A DNA stretch of 64,000 bases from Enterobacter cloacae (lineage in GTDB: Bacteria > Pseudomonadota > Gammaproteobacteria > Enterobacterales > Enterobacteriaceae). Position 1 is the first letter of the stretch. Every line of letters begins with the position of its first letter. The stretch is from the NCBI RefSeq assembly GCF_011078175.1, contig NZ_JAALCJ010000007.1, positions 186,001-250,000 on the forward strand, in the 5' to 3' direction. Below the pieces are notes generated by a model that did not search any database, was not told the DNA's origin, and was given only the letters and a program-made list of their open reading frames with translations. The translations under genes were made by a program, and so were the position numbers. Positions 1 through 11,509 of this stretch are shown one piece after another.

Positions 1-446
1 CCGGTTCGCTGCATGTTAACGTACTCATTGCCGGTCAGAATGGTGAGTGAAATCGACGGGTAGCGGCGGGTAAAATCCCCCAGCATCGGCACCAGCCAGC
101 ACTGGGCGATCGACGGCCGGGAGTACACCGTTAGCGTACCGGACAGCGCCTGGTTTTTGATATCCAGAATCTCCTGATTCAGGGTATCGAGGGACGATTT
201 CAGCGTCCAGTAAACCCGCTTCCCTTCCTGCGTCAGCTCGACTTTGCGGTGTGAGCGGACAAACAGCTGAATGCCCAGCTCCTCTTCCAGCAGGTTGATG
301 CGGTGGCTCACCGCGCTGGGGCTGAGCGACAGCTCCGCCGCCGCCAGAGCGAAAGACTCATGCCGGGCCGCCACTTCAAAGGTGTACATTTTCGACAGCT
401 GCCAGCCGTTTAACAGCCGGTTTCTTGCTTCATTCGCATCGGTCAT
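1..446 (-). CDS. dsdC: D-serine operon activator DsdC, LysR family (3' part outside window)
   Basis: The first about 148 residues of a LysR-type regulator are encoded here; the rest lies beyond position 1. The N-terminal winged helix-turn-helix is clear (FALAAAELSLSPSAVSHRIN, then an EEELGIQLFVRSHRKVELT wing), followed by the linker helix and the start of the effector domain (YSRPSIAQCWLVPMLGDF). The family member DsdC binds D-serine and activates the D-serine transporter and dehydratase genes, which begin 204 bp away on the opposite strand. The ATG at 446 is chosen because the protein aligns with DsdC from there. Identification is strong because of both sequence and neighbours. Confidence 0.93.
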   Translation of the reverse strand, partial: MTDANEARNRLLNGWQLSKMYTFEVAARHESFALAAAELSLSPSAVSHRINLLEEELGIQLFVRSHRKVELTQEGKRVYWTLKSSLDTLNQEILDIKNQALSGTLTVYSRPSIAQCWLVPMLGDFTRRYPSISLTILTGNEYVNMQRT

Positions 447-650
447 CACAATTCTCGCGCGTTATATCTGCGCTCAGCATACCGCTCAAGCATGAATTTA
501 TGTGAACCAACGGCAAAATAAGTGCGCTTTTTAGAGTTCAGTCACTCAATTGATCCAATCTGGCTCATCTGAACGCCAATTTATATCGTTTGTCAGCCCA
601 TGCCGTTTTTTCGTCCAATACCCCCAGATGACATAAGGGTGAGGTGAGAT
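447..650. promoter_or_regulatory. dsdC–dsdX divergent control region
   Basis: This 204 bp spacer separates the divergent starts of dsdC and dsdX and must hold both promoters and the DsdC operator. A possible half CRP site (ATGTGA near 513) is visible, and AAGGGTGAGG just before 651 is the dsdX ribosome-binding region. No individual operator can be fixed by eye. Confidence 0.5.
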
Positions 651-1988
651 ATGGGATCTCAGGTCTGGGTTGTGGCAACGCTGCTGGTCAGCATTGTGTT
701 GATTGTTTTAACCATCGTTAAGCTGAAGTTTCACCCGTTCCTCGCGCTGCTGCTGGCGAGCTTTTTCGTCGGCGCGATGATGGGGATGAGCCCGCTGAAT
801 ATGGTGAATGCCATTGAGAGCGGGATTGGCGGTACGCTGGGCTTTCTGGCAGCGGTGATTGGTCTTGGCACTATTCTCGGCAAAATGATGGAAGTCTCCG
901 GCGCGGCTGAGCGCATCGGAATTACGTTGCAGCGCTGCCGCTGGCTGTCGGCGGACGTGATTATGGTCCTGGTCGGCCTTATCTGCGGCATTACGCTGTT
1001 TGTGGAAGTGGGCGTGGTACTGCTGATCCCGCTGGCGTTTTCCATCGCCAAAAAGACCAACACGTCGCTGCTCAGGCTGGCCATTCCGCTCTGTACCGCG
1101 CTGATGGCGGTCCACTGCGTGGTGCCTCCGCATCCGGCCGCGCTGTTTGTGACCAATAAATTAGGGGCAGACGTCGGGGCGGTGATCGTCTACGGTCTGA
1201 TGGTGGGCCTGATGGCGTCTCTGGTAGGTGGCCCGCTGTTCCTGAAGCTGCTCGGCGATCGTCTGCCCTTTAAGCCGGTTCCGGCGGAATTTTCGGACCT
1301 CAAGGTGCGGGAAGAGCACACTCTGCCGTCGCTGGGCGCCACGCTGTTCACCGTGCTGCTGCCGATTGCCCTGATGCTGGTGAAAACCATTGCCGAGCTG
1401 AACATGGCAAAAGAAGGCTCGCTGTATACCCTGCTGGAGTTTATCGGCAACCCCATCACCGCGATGTTTATCGCCGTATTTGTCGCCTACTACCTGCTGG
1501 GGATCCGCCAGCATATGGGCATGGGCGCAATGCTGACCCATACGGAGCACGGCTTCGGTTCAATCGCCAACATTTTGCTGATTATCGGTGCGGGCGGCGC
1601 GTTTAATGCCATCCTCAAAACCAGCGGACTGGCGGACTCACTGGCACATATTCTCTCGAACCTGCACATGCATCCTGTCCTGCTCGCCTGGCTGGTGGCG
1701 CTGGTGCTGCATGCCGCCGTAGGCTCCGCCACGGTCGCGATGATGGGGGCCACGGCGATAGTCGCGCCGATGCTGCCGCTCTACCCGAACGTAAGCCCGG
1801 AGATCATCACTATTGCCATCGGTTCCGGCGCCATTGGCTGCACGATCGTGACAGATTCACTCTTCTGGCTGGTGAAGCAGTACTGTGGCGCGACCCTGAA
1901 TGAGACCTTCAAATACTATACGACGGCGACGTTTATCGCCTCGGTGCTTGCACTTGGCGGCACATTCCTGCTTTCTTTCATTATCTGA
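651..1988 (+). CDS. dsdX: D-serine transporter DsdX (GntP family)
   Basis: This 445-residue protein of about 12 membrane segments belongs to the gluconate permease (GntP) family of inner-membrane proton symporters. DsdX brings D-serine into the cell for the dehydratase encoded 17 bp downstream. Visible features are a hydrophobic N-terminal helix, the conserved stretch [13 protein letters not shown] near residues 157–169, and small-residue-rich helices such as [14 protein letters not shown]. Length equals the E. coli protein. It is co-directional with dsdA and divergent from dsdC, so D-serine induction through DsdC is likely. Confidence 0.95.
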   Translation: MGSQVWVVATLLVSIVLIVLTIVKLKFHPFLALLLASFFVGAMMGMSPLNMVNAIESGIGGTLGFLAAVIGLGTILGKMMEVSGAAERIGITLQRCRWLSADVIMVLVGLICGITLFVEVGVVLLIPLAFSIAKKTNTSLLRLAIPLCTALMAVHCVVPPHPAALFVTNKLGADVGAVIVYGLMVGLMASLVGGPLFLKLLGDRLPFKPVPAEFSDLKVREEHTLPSLGATLFTVLLPIALMLVKTIAELNMAKEGSLYTLLEFIGNPITAMFIAVFVAYYLLGIRQHMGMGAMLTHTEHGFGSIANILLIIGAGGAFNAILKTSGLADSLAHILSNLHMHPVLLAWLVALVLHAAVGSATVAMMGATAIVAPMLPLYPNVSPEIITIAIGSGAIGCTIVTDSLFWLVKQYCGATLNETFKYYTTATFIASVLALGGTFLLSFII

Positions 1989-2005
1989 GCGCGAAGAGAC
2001 GTATT

Positions 2006-3292
2006 ATGGAAAACGCAACTATCACTACTTTAACCGCACAGTTTCCTCTGGTTGAGGATCTGATTGCCCTGAAAGAAACCACCTGGCTCAACCCGCGCGC
2101 CACCACGCTGGCGGAAGGGTTGCCGTATGTCGGGCTGACCAAAGCCGACGTGGACGACGCGCACGCTCGCCTGAAACGCTTCGCGCCGTATCTGGCGAAA
2201 GCCTTCCCGGAAACGGCGGCAACGGGCGGGATTATCGAATCCGAACTGGTCGCCATTCCGTCGATGCAGGCACGGCTGGAGAAAGAATCTGCTCAGTCAA
2301 TTCCCGGTACGCTGCTGCTGAAAAAAGACAGTCATCTGCCGATCTCCGGCTCAATTAAAGCCCGCGGCGGCATCTATGAGGTGCTGGCCCATGCGGAAAA
2401 ACTGGCGCTGGAAGCCGGGTTGCTGAGCATCGACGACGACTACAGCATTCTTCTGGAGCCGCGCTTTAAAGCTTTCTTCAGCCAGTACAGCATCGCGGTG
2501 GGCTCAACCGGCAACCTGGGGATGTCCATTGGCATGATGAGCGCACGCATCGGCTTTAAGGTCACGGTGCATATGTCAGCCGACGCCCGCGAGTGGAAGA
2601 AAGCCAAACTGCGCAGCCACGGCGTGATCGTCGTGGAATATGAGCAGGATTACGGCGTGGCGGTGGAGCAGGGACGCAAAGCGGCGGAAAGCGATCCGAA
2701 CTGTTTCTTTATTGACGATGAAAACTCCCGCACGCTGTTCCTGGGCTATGCGGTTGCAGGTGAACGCCTGAAAGCGCAGTTTGCCGCGCAGGGGCGCGTG
2801 GTGGATGCCGATCATCCCCTTAATGTCTATCTGCCGTGCGGCGTCGGCGGCGGGCCTGGCGGCGTGGCGTTTGGCCTGAAGCTGGCCTTTGGCGATAGCG
2901 TGCACTGCTACTTCGCGGAGCCAACGCACTCGCCGTGCATGCTGCTGGGTGTCTACACCGGACTGCACGATGAAATCGCTGTACAGGATCTGGGTATCGA
3001 CAACGTAACGGCAGCAGACGGTCTGGCGGTAGGTCGCGCGTCCGGCTTCGTGGGCCGCGCGATGGAGCGTCTGCTTAACGGGTTCTATACCCTTTCCGAC
3101 CAAAGCATGTACGACATGCTCGGCTGGCTGGCGCAGGAGGAAGGGATTCGCCTGGAGCCGTCGGCGCTGGCGGGGATGGCCGGGCCGCTGCGCGTGAAGG
3201 CGAATGCCAACACCACGCACCTGGTCTGGGCGACCGGCGGCGGCATGGTGCCGGAAGACGAGATGGCGAAGTATTTAGCAAAAGGCCGTTAA
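2006..3292 (+). CDS. dsdA: D-serine dehydratase DsdA, with an internal deficit
   Basis: The enzyme is a cytoplasmic pyridoxal-phosphate protein that converts D-serine to pyruvate and ammonia, both detoxifying and using it. The PLP lysine is visible in SGSIKARGG at residue 118, the same number as in E. coli, and the phosphate-binding loop is CGVGGGPGG near 277. The protein has 428 residues against 442 in E. coli. The difference lies in one place: after AGMAGPLRV the sequence runs [15 protein letters not shown], where the remembered E. coli sequence has about 14 more residues. The reading frame is intact and all catalytic motifs remain, so it may still be active. It is translated right behind dsdX. 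Confidence 0.94.
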   Translation: MENATITTLTAQFPLVEDLIALKETTWLNPRATTLAEGLPYVGLTKADVDDAHARLKRFAPYLAKAFPETAATGGIIESELVAIPSMQARLEKESAQSIPGTLLLKKDSHLPISGSIKARGGIYEVLAHAEKLALEAGLLSIDDDYSILLEPRFKAFFSQYSIAVGSTGNLGMSIGMMSARIGFKVTVHMSADAREWKKAKLRSHGVIVVEYEQDYGVAVEQGRKAAESDPNCFFIDDENSRTLFLGYAVAGERLKAQFAAQGRVVDADHPLNVYLPCGVGGGPGGVAFGLKLAFGDSVHCYFAEPTHSPCMLLGVYTGLHDEIAVQDLGIDNVTAADGLAVGRASGFVGRAMERLLNGFYTLSDQSMYDMLGWLAQEEGIRLEPSALAGMAGPLRVKANANTTHLVWATGGGMVPEDEMAKYLAKGR

Positions 3293-3296
3293 TCAC

Positions 3297-3328
3297 AGGC
3301 CCGGTAAGGCATAGCCGACACCGGGCCT
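3297..3328. repeat. REP-like palindrome after dsdA
   Basis: Arms AGGCCCGGT (3297–3305) and ACCGGGCCT (3320–3328) form a 9 bp perfect stem around TAAGGCATAGCCGAC-like sequence typical of enterobacterial REP elements. It lies between the convergent ends of dsdA and yidG and overlaps the yidG stop codon by two bases. No T-tract follows, so mRNA 3'-end protection is more likely than simple termination. Confidence 0.75.
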
Positions 3329-3674
3329 AAAGGCTTACAATTTGCTGAATATGGGTTACCGCAAACAACAGAGACAGCGACAGCACAGCGAGCGCGATCA
3401 GGAACTTATCCCGCACCGCCTTCGGCTGCACGAAGTCATTCTGCACCACGTCCATCAGGTTACGGCTGCGGGTGTAGCGCCATAAAATGATGGCTACCAG
3501 CGCCAGCACAACAATGGAGATCCAGAATGGCGCCCCCGTGCGGTGCCAGTTGTGCTTAATGGCAAGAGCGATCAGCGCGCCATACCCCAGCAGCGTGCGC
3601 AGCCAGGCCAGCGAGGTTCGCTCCGGCTGAAGCCCGGGGTCCGCTTCCCGCCGCGCTTTGCGGCTATCCGGCAT
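3327..3674 (-). CDS. yidG: inner-membrane protein YidG (DUF202)
   Basis: This 115-residue protein has the DUF202 layout: an N-terminal amphipathic stretch ERTSLAWLRTLLGYGALIA followed by three predicted membrane helices. No biochemical role is established for YidG as far as I know. It overlaps the start region of its paralogue yidH by 11 bp on the same strand, which suggests a two-gene transcript and translational coupling. Both are likely to sit in the cytoplasmic membrane, perhaps together (inference). Confidence 0.9.
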   Translation of the reverse strand: MPDSRKARREADPGLQPERTSLAWLRTLLGYGALIALAIKHNWHRTGAPFWISIVVLALVAIILWRYTRSRNLMDVVQNDFVQPKAVRDKFLIALAVLSLSLLFAVTHIQQIVSL

Positions 3675-4011
3675 AGAACACCAGTAACATCACTATGCCC
3701 GCAACCATCAGCAAAATCGTACTGATGATGAGCAAACCGCGCGTGTAGGGGAGATCCTGCTTCAGACGCATGGCCTTTTCATTTTTCAACCAGCGCAGAT
3801 AGCCGTAGATCGCCAGCACGCCGGCAATCAGGCACAGCAGCAGAGCCAGCACTTCGCGAATCAGCGGGGTGGCAAAATCGGGAGCGAGCTGATCCAGGCC
3901 GACGCCTGCGGCCAGAAAGCCCAGCGCGGTACGGATCCACGCTAAGAACGTGCGTTCATTAGCCAGTGAGAAGCGGTAGTCCGGCGCTTCACCGAGGCGG
4001 GAAATGTTCAT
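3664..4011 (-). CDS. yidH: inner-membrane protein YidH (DUF202)
   Basis: This 115-residue protein is a DUF202 paralogue of YidG. It shares the motif NERTFLAWIRTALGFLAAGV and has three hydrophobic segments, ending in LLMVAGIVMLLVF. It is the first gene of the yidH-yidG pair. Function is unknown; the family is common in bacteria and is also related to eukaryotic vacuolar transporter chaperone membrane domains. Start at 4011 is supported by alignment with the E. coli protein from its first residues (ISRLGEAPDYRFSLANERTF). Confidence 0.9.
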   Translation of the reverse strand: MNISRLGEAPDYRFSLANERTFLAWIRTALGFLAAGVGLDQLAPDFATPLIREVLALLLCLIAGVLAIYGYLRWLKNEKAMRLKQDLPYTRGLLIISTILLMVAGIVMLLVFYAG

Positions 4012-4072
4012 GAAGGTTCCTTGTCGTACAGCATGCAGGCTTCAGCATAGCGTAATTCAGCCAGGACAAGGA

Positions 4073-4096
4073 GACCGGCATCAGGCAATGCCGGTC
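4073..4096 (-). terminator. hairpin downstream of glvA
   Basis: GACCGGCAT (4073–4081) and ATGCCGGTC (4088–4096) form a perfect 9 bp stem with a 6-base loop, 7 bp after the glvA stop. On the glvA strand only a weak T-rich stretch follows, so this is a likely 3' end of the glv transcript or an RNase barrier, not a textbook terminator. Confidence 0.5.
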
Positions 4097-4103
4097 AGAA
4101 AGA

Positions 4104-7045
<2,942 letters not shown>

Positions 7046-7267
7046 TTTTAAATCCTCATGAAACAACCTGTAGGGGATAGAGGCCTTTATGGTTTTTTAC
7101 TGGCCTGAGGTGAGCATAAGAACTTACTGATGCGGGAACATGGCGTGCCGCTGCGATTCGTGATCGCTTTCATGGTTTTAATTTGAACAATCAGGTCTAC
7201 TTTTTAAACTAAACATGGACAAGTTAAGACGTATTCCACGCCATGATGTGCGCAGAGAGGTCTACTG
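7046..7267. promoter_or_regulatory. glvC–yidP divergent control region
   Basis: The 222 bp between the divergent starts of glvC and yidP should hold both promoters and the operator of the YidP repressor. The 9-mer AGGTCTACT occurs twice in the same direction, at 7193–7201 and 7258–7266; the second copy overlaps the yidP ribosome-binding site. GTCTA is a common core of HutC/TreR-type operators, so these are candidate YidP sites (inference). Confidence 0.45.
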
Positions 7268-8014
7268 GTGATCTACAAATCAATTGCCGATCGGCTACGG
7301 CTGCGGCTGAATTCCTCGGACTACAACATCGGCAGTCCGTTACCCGGAGAAAAAGTGCTGGCAAAGGAATTTGGCGTAGCCCGGATGACCATCCGCAAGG
7401 CGCTGGATCTGCTGGTAAGCTGGGGGCTGGTTGAACGTCGACACGGCAGCGGGACGTTCGTGGCGCGCAAAGACGTTCATCATGAAACGACTAACCTGAC
7501 CGGGCTGGTGGAGGTATTGCGCCAGCAGGGGAAAGAAGTGCAGAGCAAGGTGTTGCAGTTTGAAGTGATGCCCGCGCCGCCCGCCATCGCCAGCCAGCTG
7601 CGGATTCAGGTTGATGAGCGGATCTATTTTTCAAGGCGGGTGCGTTACGTGGACGGGAAGCCGCTGATGCTGGAGGACAGCTTTATGCCGGTGAAGCTGT
7701 TCCGCAATCTTTCCCTGGCGCATCTGGAAGGGTCAAAGTTTGATTACATCGAGAAGGAGTGTGGGATCACCATCAGCGGCAACTACGAGAGCCTGACGCC
7801 GGTGCTGGCAGATAAACAGCTGGCCGGCTACATGAACCTGCCGGAACAGACGCCGCTGCTGCGCATCACCTCCCTTTCCTACAGCGACAGCGGCGAGTTC
7901 CTCAATTATTCCGTGATGTTCCGAAATACCAGCGATTACCAGGTGGACTACCATTTGCGGCGTATCCACCCGGAAGACGTATTAGCCCATCCCCCAGAAC
8001 AGCACCGCCAGTAG
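7268..8014 (+). CDS. yidP: GntR/HutC-family regulator YidP
   Basis: This 248-residue regulator has an N-terminal winged helix ([20 protein letters not shown]) and a C-terminal UTRA ligand domain ([39 protein letters not shown]). The family binds phosphorylated sugars; next to glvC it most likely represses the glv operon. The start is GTG at 7268, preceded by AGAGG. Its 3' end overlaps the convergent yidE gene by 33 bp. The C-terminal tail after [13 protein letters not shown] is variable. Confidence 0.88.
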   Translation: MIYKSIADRLRLRLNSSDYNIGSPLPGEKVLAKEFGVARMTIRKALDLLVSWGLVERRHGSGTFVARKDVHHETTNLTGLVEVLRQQGKEVQSKVLQFEVMPAPPAIASQLRIQVDERIYFSRRVRYVDGKPLMLEDSFMPVKLFRNLSLAHLEGSKFDYIEKECGITISGNYESLTPVLADKQLAGYMNLPEQTPLLRITSLSYSDSGEFLNYSVMFRNTSDYQVDYHLRRIHPEDVLAHPPEQHRQ

Positions 8015-9643
8015 CTGCGGTGTGATGATGCGCAGAAACATCACCAGCGGATAAACCGTGGCGTAGGACAACGCCGCCGCACCGCTGGTAGCGTGCAGGT
8101 TGTTGGCGAACGCCAGCGCGGGCGGGTCGGTCATCGAACCGGCCAGCATGCCGCACAGCGTGAGATAGTTCATTTTAGCGAACATACGCGCCAGTATCCC
8201 GACCGTTATCAGCGGAATGGCGGTAATAAATATGCCGTATCCTACCCAGCTCATCCCTTCGCCGTTTATCAGGGTATCGACAAAATCGCCGCCGGATTTC
8301 AGCCCCACGACCGCCAGAAACAGCACGATGCCCAACTCTCGCAGCGCCAGGTTAGCGCTCGGGGGCATAAACCAGTAGAGCTTACCGACAGAGCCGATAC
8401 GCCCGAGGATCAGCGCCATAATGAGCGGCCCGCCTGCCAGACCCAGCTTCAGTGCTACCGGGAAGCCGGGCACGTACAGGGGGATGGAGCCAAGCATGAC
8501 GCCAAGCCCGATGCCGATAAAAACCGGCAGCATCTGCACCTGCTGGAGTTTTTGCTGGGCGTTGCCCACCATGTCCGCTACGGCATCAATGGATGAAGGA
8601 CGCCCGACGAGGTTGAGAATATCACCGAATTGCAGGCTGGCATCCTGGCTGGCCACCAGCTCGACGCCGGCGCGGTTAAGCCGGGAGATCACCACGTCAT
8701 AACGTTCTTTAACCTGCAAGTCGCGTATTTTCTTGCCCAATACCTTCTCATTGGTCACCACCACACGCTCCACGCGCATGTCTGTTCCACGGGTTGAAAG
8801 CGAAGTATCCACCTCCTGACCAATCACCAGCCGGGCATTGTTTAAATCCGCCGGTTGCCCTACCAGATGCAGGAGATCGCCGTGTTGAATAAGTGTGTCG
8901 GGTGAAGGCACCATCAGCGTGTCATCACGTTTCAGACGGGAACAGATGATGGTCGCGCTGTTCAGAATGGGAACATCCTGAATCGCCATATTGTGCAGGT
9001 TAGGGTTCTCGACGCGAATATTGATAGTTTTAATTCGCGCATGGCCGTTGGTTAATGTGCTTTCATGCTCTTTCGCCTCGCGCTCGACGTTAATGCGGAA
9101 CAGCACGCGCACCAGCCACATTGAGAGCAAAATACCGCAAATGCCAAACGGATAGGCCATGGCGTAGCTCATTCCCATCTGATCGACAACACCAGCAGGG
9201 ATACCCAGGTCGCGCAGAATTTGCTGGCCCGCCCCGAGCGCGGGCGTATTCGTGACGGCTCCGGAGAAGATGCCCAACACGACGGGCAGCGGAATAGCGA
9301 AGAGTTTATGCAGAATGGCGGTCACCAGCCCACCCATTACGACGATGCCGAGGGCAAAGAGATTCAGGCGTAAACCTGAGACGCGCAGGGAAGCGAAGAA
9401 GCCCGGCCCAACCTGAATACCAATGGTATACACAAAGAGGATCAGGCCGAACTCCTGGATGAAATGCAGCATATCAGCGCTGAGCACCCACCCAAGCTGA
9501 TCGGCAAAGTGGCCGACAAAGATCCCGCCGAACAATACCCCGCCTATGCCAAACCCGACGCCGCGGATTTTGATATTACCCAGCCATAGCCCCACTACCG
9601 CGACAAGAGCCAACACGCTAACGGTTAACGCGATATCACTCAT
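7982..9643 (-). CDS. yidE: putative transporter YidE (AspT/YidE/YbjL family)
   Basis: The 553-residue protein has two blocks of membrane helices (residues about 1–170 and 370–553) around two cytoplasmic RCK_C/TrkA-C domains ([34 protein letters not shown]). The family contains the aspartate:alanine exchanger AspT; the YidE substrate is not known to me. ATG 9643 with AGGATG upstream is chosen because the protein then equals the usual 553 residues; a 75-residue upstream extension would run through a terminator and a repeat. The gene's end overlaps yidP by 33 bp, convergently. Confidence 0.9.
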   Translation of the reverse strand: MSDIALTVSVLALVAVVGLWLGNIKIRGVGFGIGGVLFGGIFVGHFADQLGWVLSADMLHFIQEFGLILFVYTIGIQVGPGFFASLRVSGLRLNLFALGIVVMGGLVTAILHKLFAIPLPVVLGIFSGAVTNTPALGAGQQILRDLGIPAGVVDQMGMSYAMAYPFGICGILLSMWLVRVLFRINVEREAKEHESTLTNGHARIKTINIRVENPNLHNMAIQDVPILNSATIICSRLKRDDTLMVPSPDTLIQHGDLLHLVGQPADLNNARLVIGQEVDTSLSTRGTDMRVERVVVTNEKVLGKKIRDLQVKERYDVVISRLNRAGVELVASQDASLQFGDILNLVGRPSSIDAVADMVGNAQQKLQQVQMLPVFIGIGLGVMLGSIPLYVPGFPVALKLGLAGGPLIMALILGRIGSVGKLYWFMPPSANLALRELGIVLFLAVVGLKSGGDFVDTLINGEGMSWVGYGIFITAIPLITVGILARMFAKMNYLTLCGMLAGSMTDPPALAFANNLHATSGAAALSYATVYPLVMFLRIITPQLLAVLFWGMG

Positions 9644-9743
9644 GATCCACATCCTGTGTATAACCCTGGTTATGCTATGGATTCTCTCAGAGCTGGCTGC
9701 GGTTGTATGGGCGATGGCGCACAAAAAAGCCGAAGGTAAAAGC

Positions 9744-9771
9744 AAAACGGTCACCCGAAGGTGACCGTTTT
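9744..9771. terminator. bidirectional terminator between ibpB and yidE
   Basis: AAAACGGTCACC (9744–9755) and GGTGACCGTTTT (9760–9771) form a perfect 12 bp stem with a CGAA tetraloop. T-runs exist in both directions: TTTTTA on the plus strand, and TTTTGCTTTT on the minus strand. The minus-strand reading can end the ibpAB transcript. The plus-strand reading has no known gene upstream. Confidence 0.8.
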
Positions 9772-9780
9772 TAGTGTTTG

Positions 9781-9819
9781 CACCCTCTCCCTGTGGGGAG
9801 AGGGGCGGGGTGAGGGCAC
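9781..9819. repeat. CCCTCTCC-type hairpin repeat, single unit
   Basis: One unit of the local palindromic family: CCCTCTCC–CTGT–GGGGAGAGG core followed by GGGGTGAGGG. Related units occur near 18771, 33043 and 35292. Here it lies between ibpB and yidE, next to a REP element. Confidence 0.7.
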
Positions 9820-9841
9820 CAGCCCGCACACGATTCGTTTT

Positions 9842-9876
9842 GTAGGCCGGGTAAGGCGTAGCCGCCACCCGGCAAA
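9842..9876. repeat. REP element downstream of ibpB
   Basis: The sequence GTAGGCCGGGTAAGGCGTAG followed by CCGCCACCCGGC is the usual enterobacterial REP consensus, forming GCCGGGT/ACCCGGC arms. It ends 8 bp before the ibpB stop codon (minus strand) and may stabilise the ibpAB mRNA. Confidence 0.85.
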
Positions 9877-9884
9877 AACGTGTA

Positions 9885-10313
9885 TTAGCTGTTCAACGCC
9901 GGGCGTTCGCTAATGGCGATGCGCTGAGGCGCAATGGCTTCCGGCACGTTACGGGTGAGATCAATGTTCAGTAGCCCGTTAGTAAACGTCGCACCGGATA
10001 CTTCCATATGGTCTGCAAGGGTAAAGCTCAGGCTAAATGGCTGAGTGACAAGCCCCTGATGCAACCATTTGGTTTCGGTGTCTGGTTTTTCCGGCGACCC
10101 TTTCACGGTCAGGCGCGTACCCTCAAGCTGGATATCGAGGTCTTCCTGCCGGAACCCGGCCAGCGCAAGCGTGATGCGGTAGTGGTTATCATCGCTTTTT
10201 TCGATGTTGTACGGCGGAAACGTCTGCTGTTCGGTTGCGCTTTGCAGGGCGTTAGCCAGTTTGTCAAAACCGATCCACTGACGCAGCAGGGGGGAAAAAT
10301 CATAGTTACGCAT
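9885..10313 (-). CDS. ibpB: small heat-shock protein IbpB
   Basis: The 142-residue Hsp20-family chaperone co-aggregates with misfolded proteins and, with IbpA, hands them to DnaK and ClpB. The alpha-crystallin domain spans about residues 35–125 ([27 protein letters not shown]), and the oligomer-forming C-terminal I-x-I motif is IAI in [11 protein letters not shown] 10313 is chosen because [12 protein letters not shown] is the conserved start and AGGAG lies upstream; an 11-residue longer frame is not favoured. Second gene of ibpA-ibpB, separated by 136 bp. Confidence 0.97.
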   Translation of the reverse strand: MRNYDFSPLLRQWIGFDKLANALQSATEQQTFPPYNIEKSDDNHYRITLALAGFRQEDLDIQLEGTRLTVKGSPEKPDTETKWLHQGLVTQPFSLSFTLADHMEVSGATFTNGLLNIDLTRNVPEAIAPQRIAISERPALNS

Positions 10314-10449
10314 ACTAAATCTCCTTCTGAGAAGCGAGTTCGGCACAGTTTAATTTTGTGCGCAGTTGTTCCTGCAAATCCTGATGGATTCGCATATGCT
10401 CCCGTTACGGCAAGCAAGTCTGTGTGGGCCGCTCATGCGACCCGCGTAA

Positions 10450-10860
10450 TTAGTTAATTTCGATACGGCGCGGTTTTTTCTCTTCGGGAATCACGCGTTC
10501 CAGTTCGATAAACAGCAGGCCGTTAACCAGGTTCGCGCCCTTAACGTGAATGTTCTCAGCTAACTGGAACTTGCGTTCAAAGTTACGCTCGGCGATGCCC
10601 TGGTAAAGGTAGGTACGTTCTTTCTGCTCGGCCGTATGGGAACCTTTCACCACCAGCAGGTTGTCCTGCGCGGTGATCTCCAGTTCGTTTTCTGCAAAAC
10701 CAGCAACAGCAATCGCGATGCGATAGTGGTTTTCGTCAACCAGCTCGACATTGTAGGGAGGGTAGCCGTTGCTCTGGCTTTGGTTATTTTCTAAATGGTT
10801 AAACAGGCGGTCAAAACCAATTGCAGAACGGTATAGCGGAGAAAGATCGAAGTTACGCAT
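10450..10860 (-). CDS. ibpA: small heat-shock protein IbpA
   Basis: The 136-residue Hsp20-family holdase acts on protein aggregates in the cytoplasm together with IbpB. The N-terminus [19 protein letters not shown] is diagnostic; the alpha-crystallin domain runs from about residue 35 to 120 and the C-terminal I-x-I motif is IEI. ATG 10860 follows AGGAG at a distance of about 8 bases; the longer open frame upstream covers the leader and is not coding. Expression should be heat-controlled twice, by the sigma-32 promoter and by the ROSE-type leader annotated upstream. Confidence 0.97.
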   Translation of the reverse strand: MRNFDLSPLYRSAIGFDRLFNHLENNQSQSNGYPPYNVELVDENHYRIAIAVAGFAENELEITAQDNLLVVKGSHTAEQKERTYLYQGIAERNFERKFQLAENIHVKGANLVNGLLFIELERVIPEEKKPRRIEIN

Positions 10861-10960
10861 AAATAAGACTCCTGAAATCAGCGAGGAATTATTGCCTTCC
10901 ACCATGGACAGGCCTTTGTGCCCCCCGAACACCCATCAGGCGAGTTCGTTATCGGGTCAC
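10861..10960 (-). promoter_or_regulatory. ROSE-type RNA thermometer in the ibpA leader
   Basis: The predicted leader of about 100 nt contains the ROSE signature UCGCU (minus strand, 10880–10884) placed to pair with the Shine-Dalgarno AGGAG (10869–10873), leaving a bulged G. In known ROSE elements this pairing melts on heating and frees the ribosome site. Pairing and motif are visible; thermal behaviour is inferred from the family. Confidence 0.8.
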
Positions 10961-10966
10961 ATTCTT

Positions 10967-10995
10967 AAAATGGGTCTGGAACCGGGCTTTTCAAG
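10967..10995 (-). promoter_or_regulatory. sigma-32 heat-shock promoter of ibpAB
   Basis: On the minus strand CTTGAAA (10995–10989) and CCCATTTT (10974–10967) are separated by 14 bases. This matches the RpoH consensus CTTGAAA / CCCCATNT. Transcription would begin near 10960, giving the thermometer leader. Confidence 0.85.
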
Positions 10996-11173
10996 CCTAT
11001 TTATATGAGATTTTTTTGCACTTTGCTGGTTGTCGCATAGACTCTGGGACAACAGCACAAAGGGTTAAATTGCGATGACTGCCACAGTGCGGGATTAACG
11101 AGCTATCCATTTTGGATAAGGCTCGCTATAACCCTGAGTTGTAGGTCGATGCAGTGCCATTAACGATGACTGA
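10996..11173. other. ibpA–yidQ divergent spacer
   Basis: Beyond the ibpA promoter this spacer holds the presumed yidQ promoter and leader. A hairpin TATCCA-TTT-TGGATA (near 11104–11118) flanked by GAGC and GCTC lies about 55 bp before yidQ; its role is unknown. No gene is seen. Confidence 0.4.
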
Positions 11174-11509
11174 GTGATGATGAAAAATGTTCTGATAAAG
11201 CTGACGACGTTCAGCGGGGTTGTTTTACTTTGCGGGTGTTCGAGCGTGATGTCTCACACCGGCGGTAAAGAAGGAACATATCCGGGGACGCGTGCCAGCG
11301 CGGCGATGATCTCCGATGACGATACCAACTGGGGCACCAAATCCCTGGTTATCCTGGATATGCCGTTTACGGCAGTCGCGGATACGCTTCTGCTGCCGTG
11401 GGATATGTTCCGCACCGACAGCTCAGTGCGCTCGCGCGTTGAGAAAAGCGAGCAGGAAAATCTGGCGACCAATTCTGTTATCCCGCCCGCAGCGATGGCT
11501 CCACGCTAA
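11174..11509 (+). CDS. yidQ: lipoprotein YidQ (DUF1375)
   Basis: A short lipoprotein with a signal peptide ending in the lipobox LLCGC; the modified cysteine is near residue 22. The conserved body GGKEGTYPGTRASAAMI and DMPFTAVADTLLLPWD is characteristic of the YidQ/YceK family of small outer-membrane-linked lipoproteins of unknown role. GTG 11174, ATG 11177 and ATG 11180 are in frame and adjacent, so the exact start is uncertain. The stop overlaps that of convergent yidR by 4 bp. Confidence 0.9.
   Translation: MMMKNVLIKLTTFSGVVLLCGCSSVMSHTGGKEGTYPGTRASAAMISDDDTNWGTKSLVILDMPFTAVADTLLLPWDMFRTDSSVRSRVEKSEQENLATNSVIPPAAMAPR

Noticed and set aside
9643..9868. 75-residue N-terminal extension of YidE
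   Set aside because: It would be coded by a terminator and a repeat unit; family length and ribosome site support the start at 9643.
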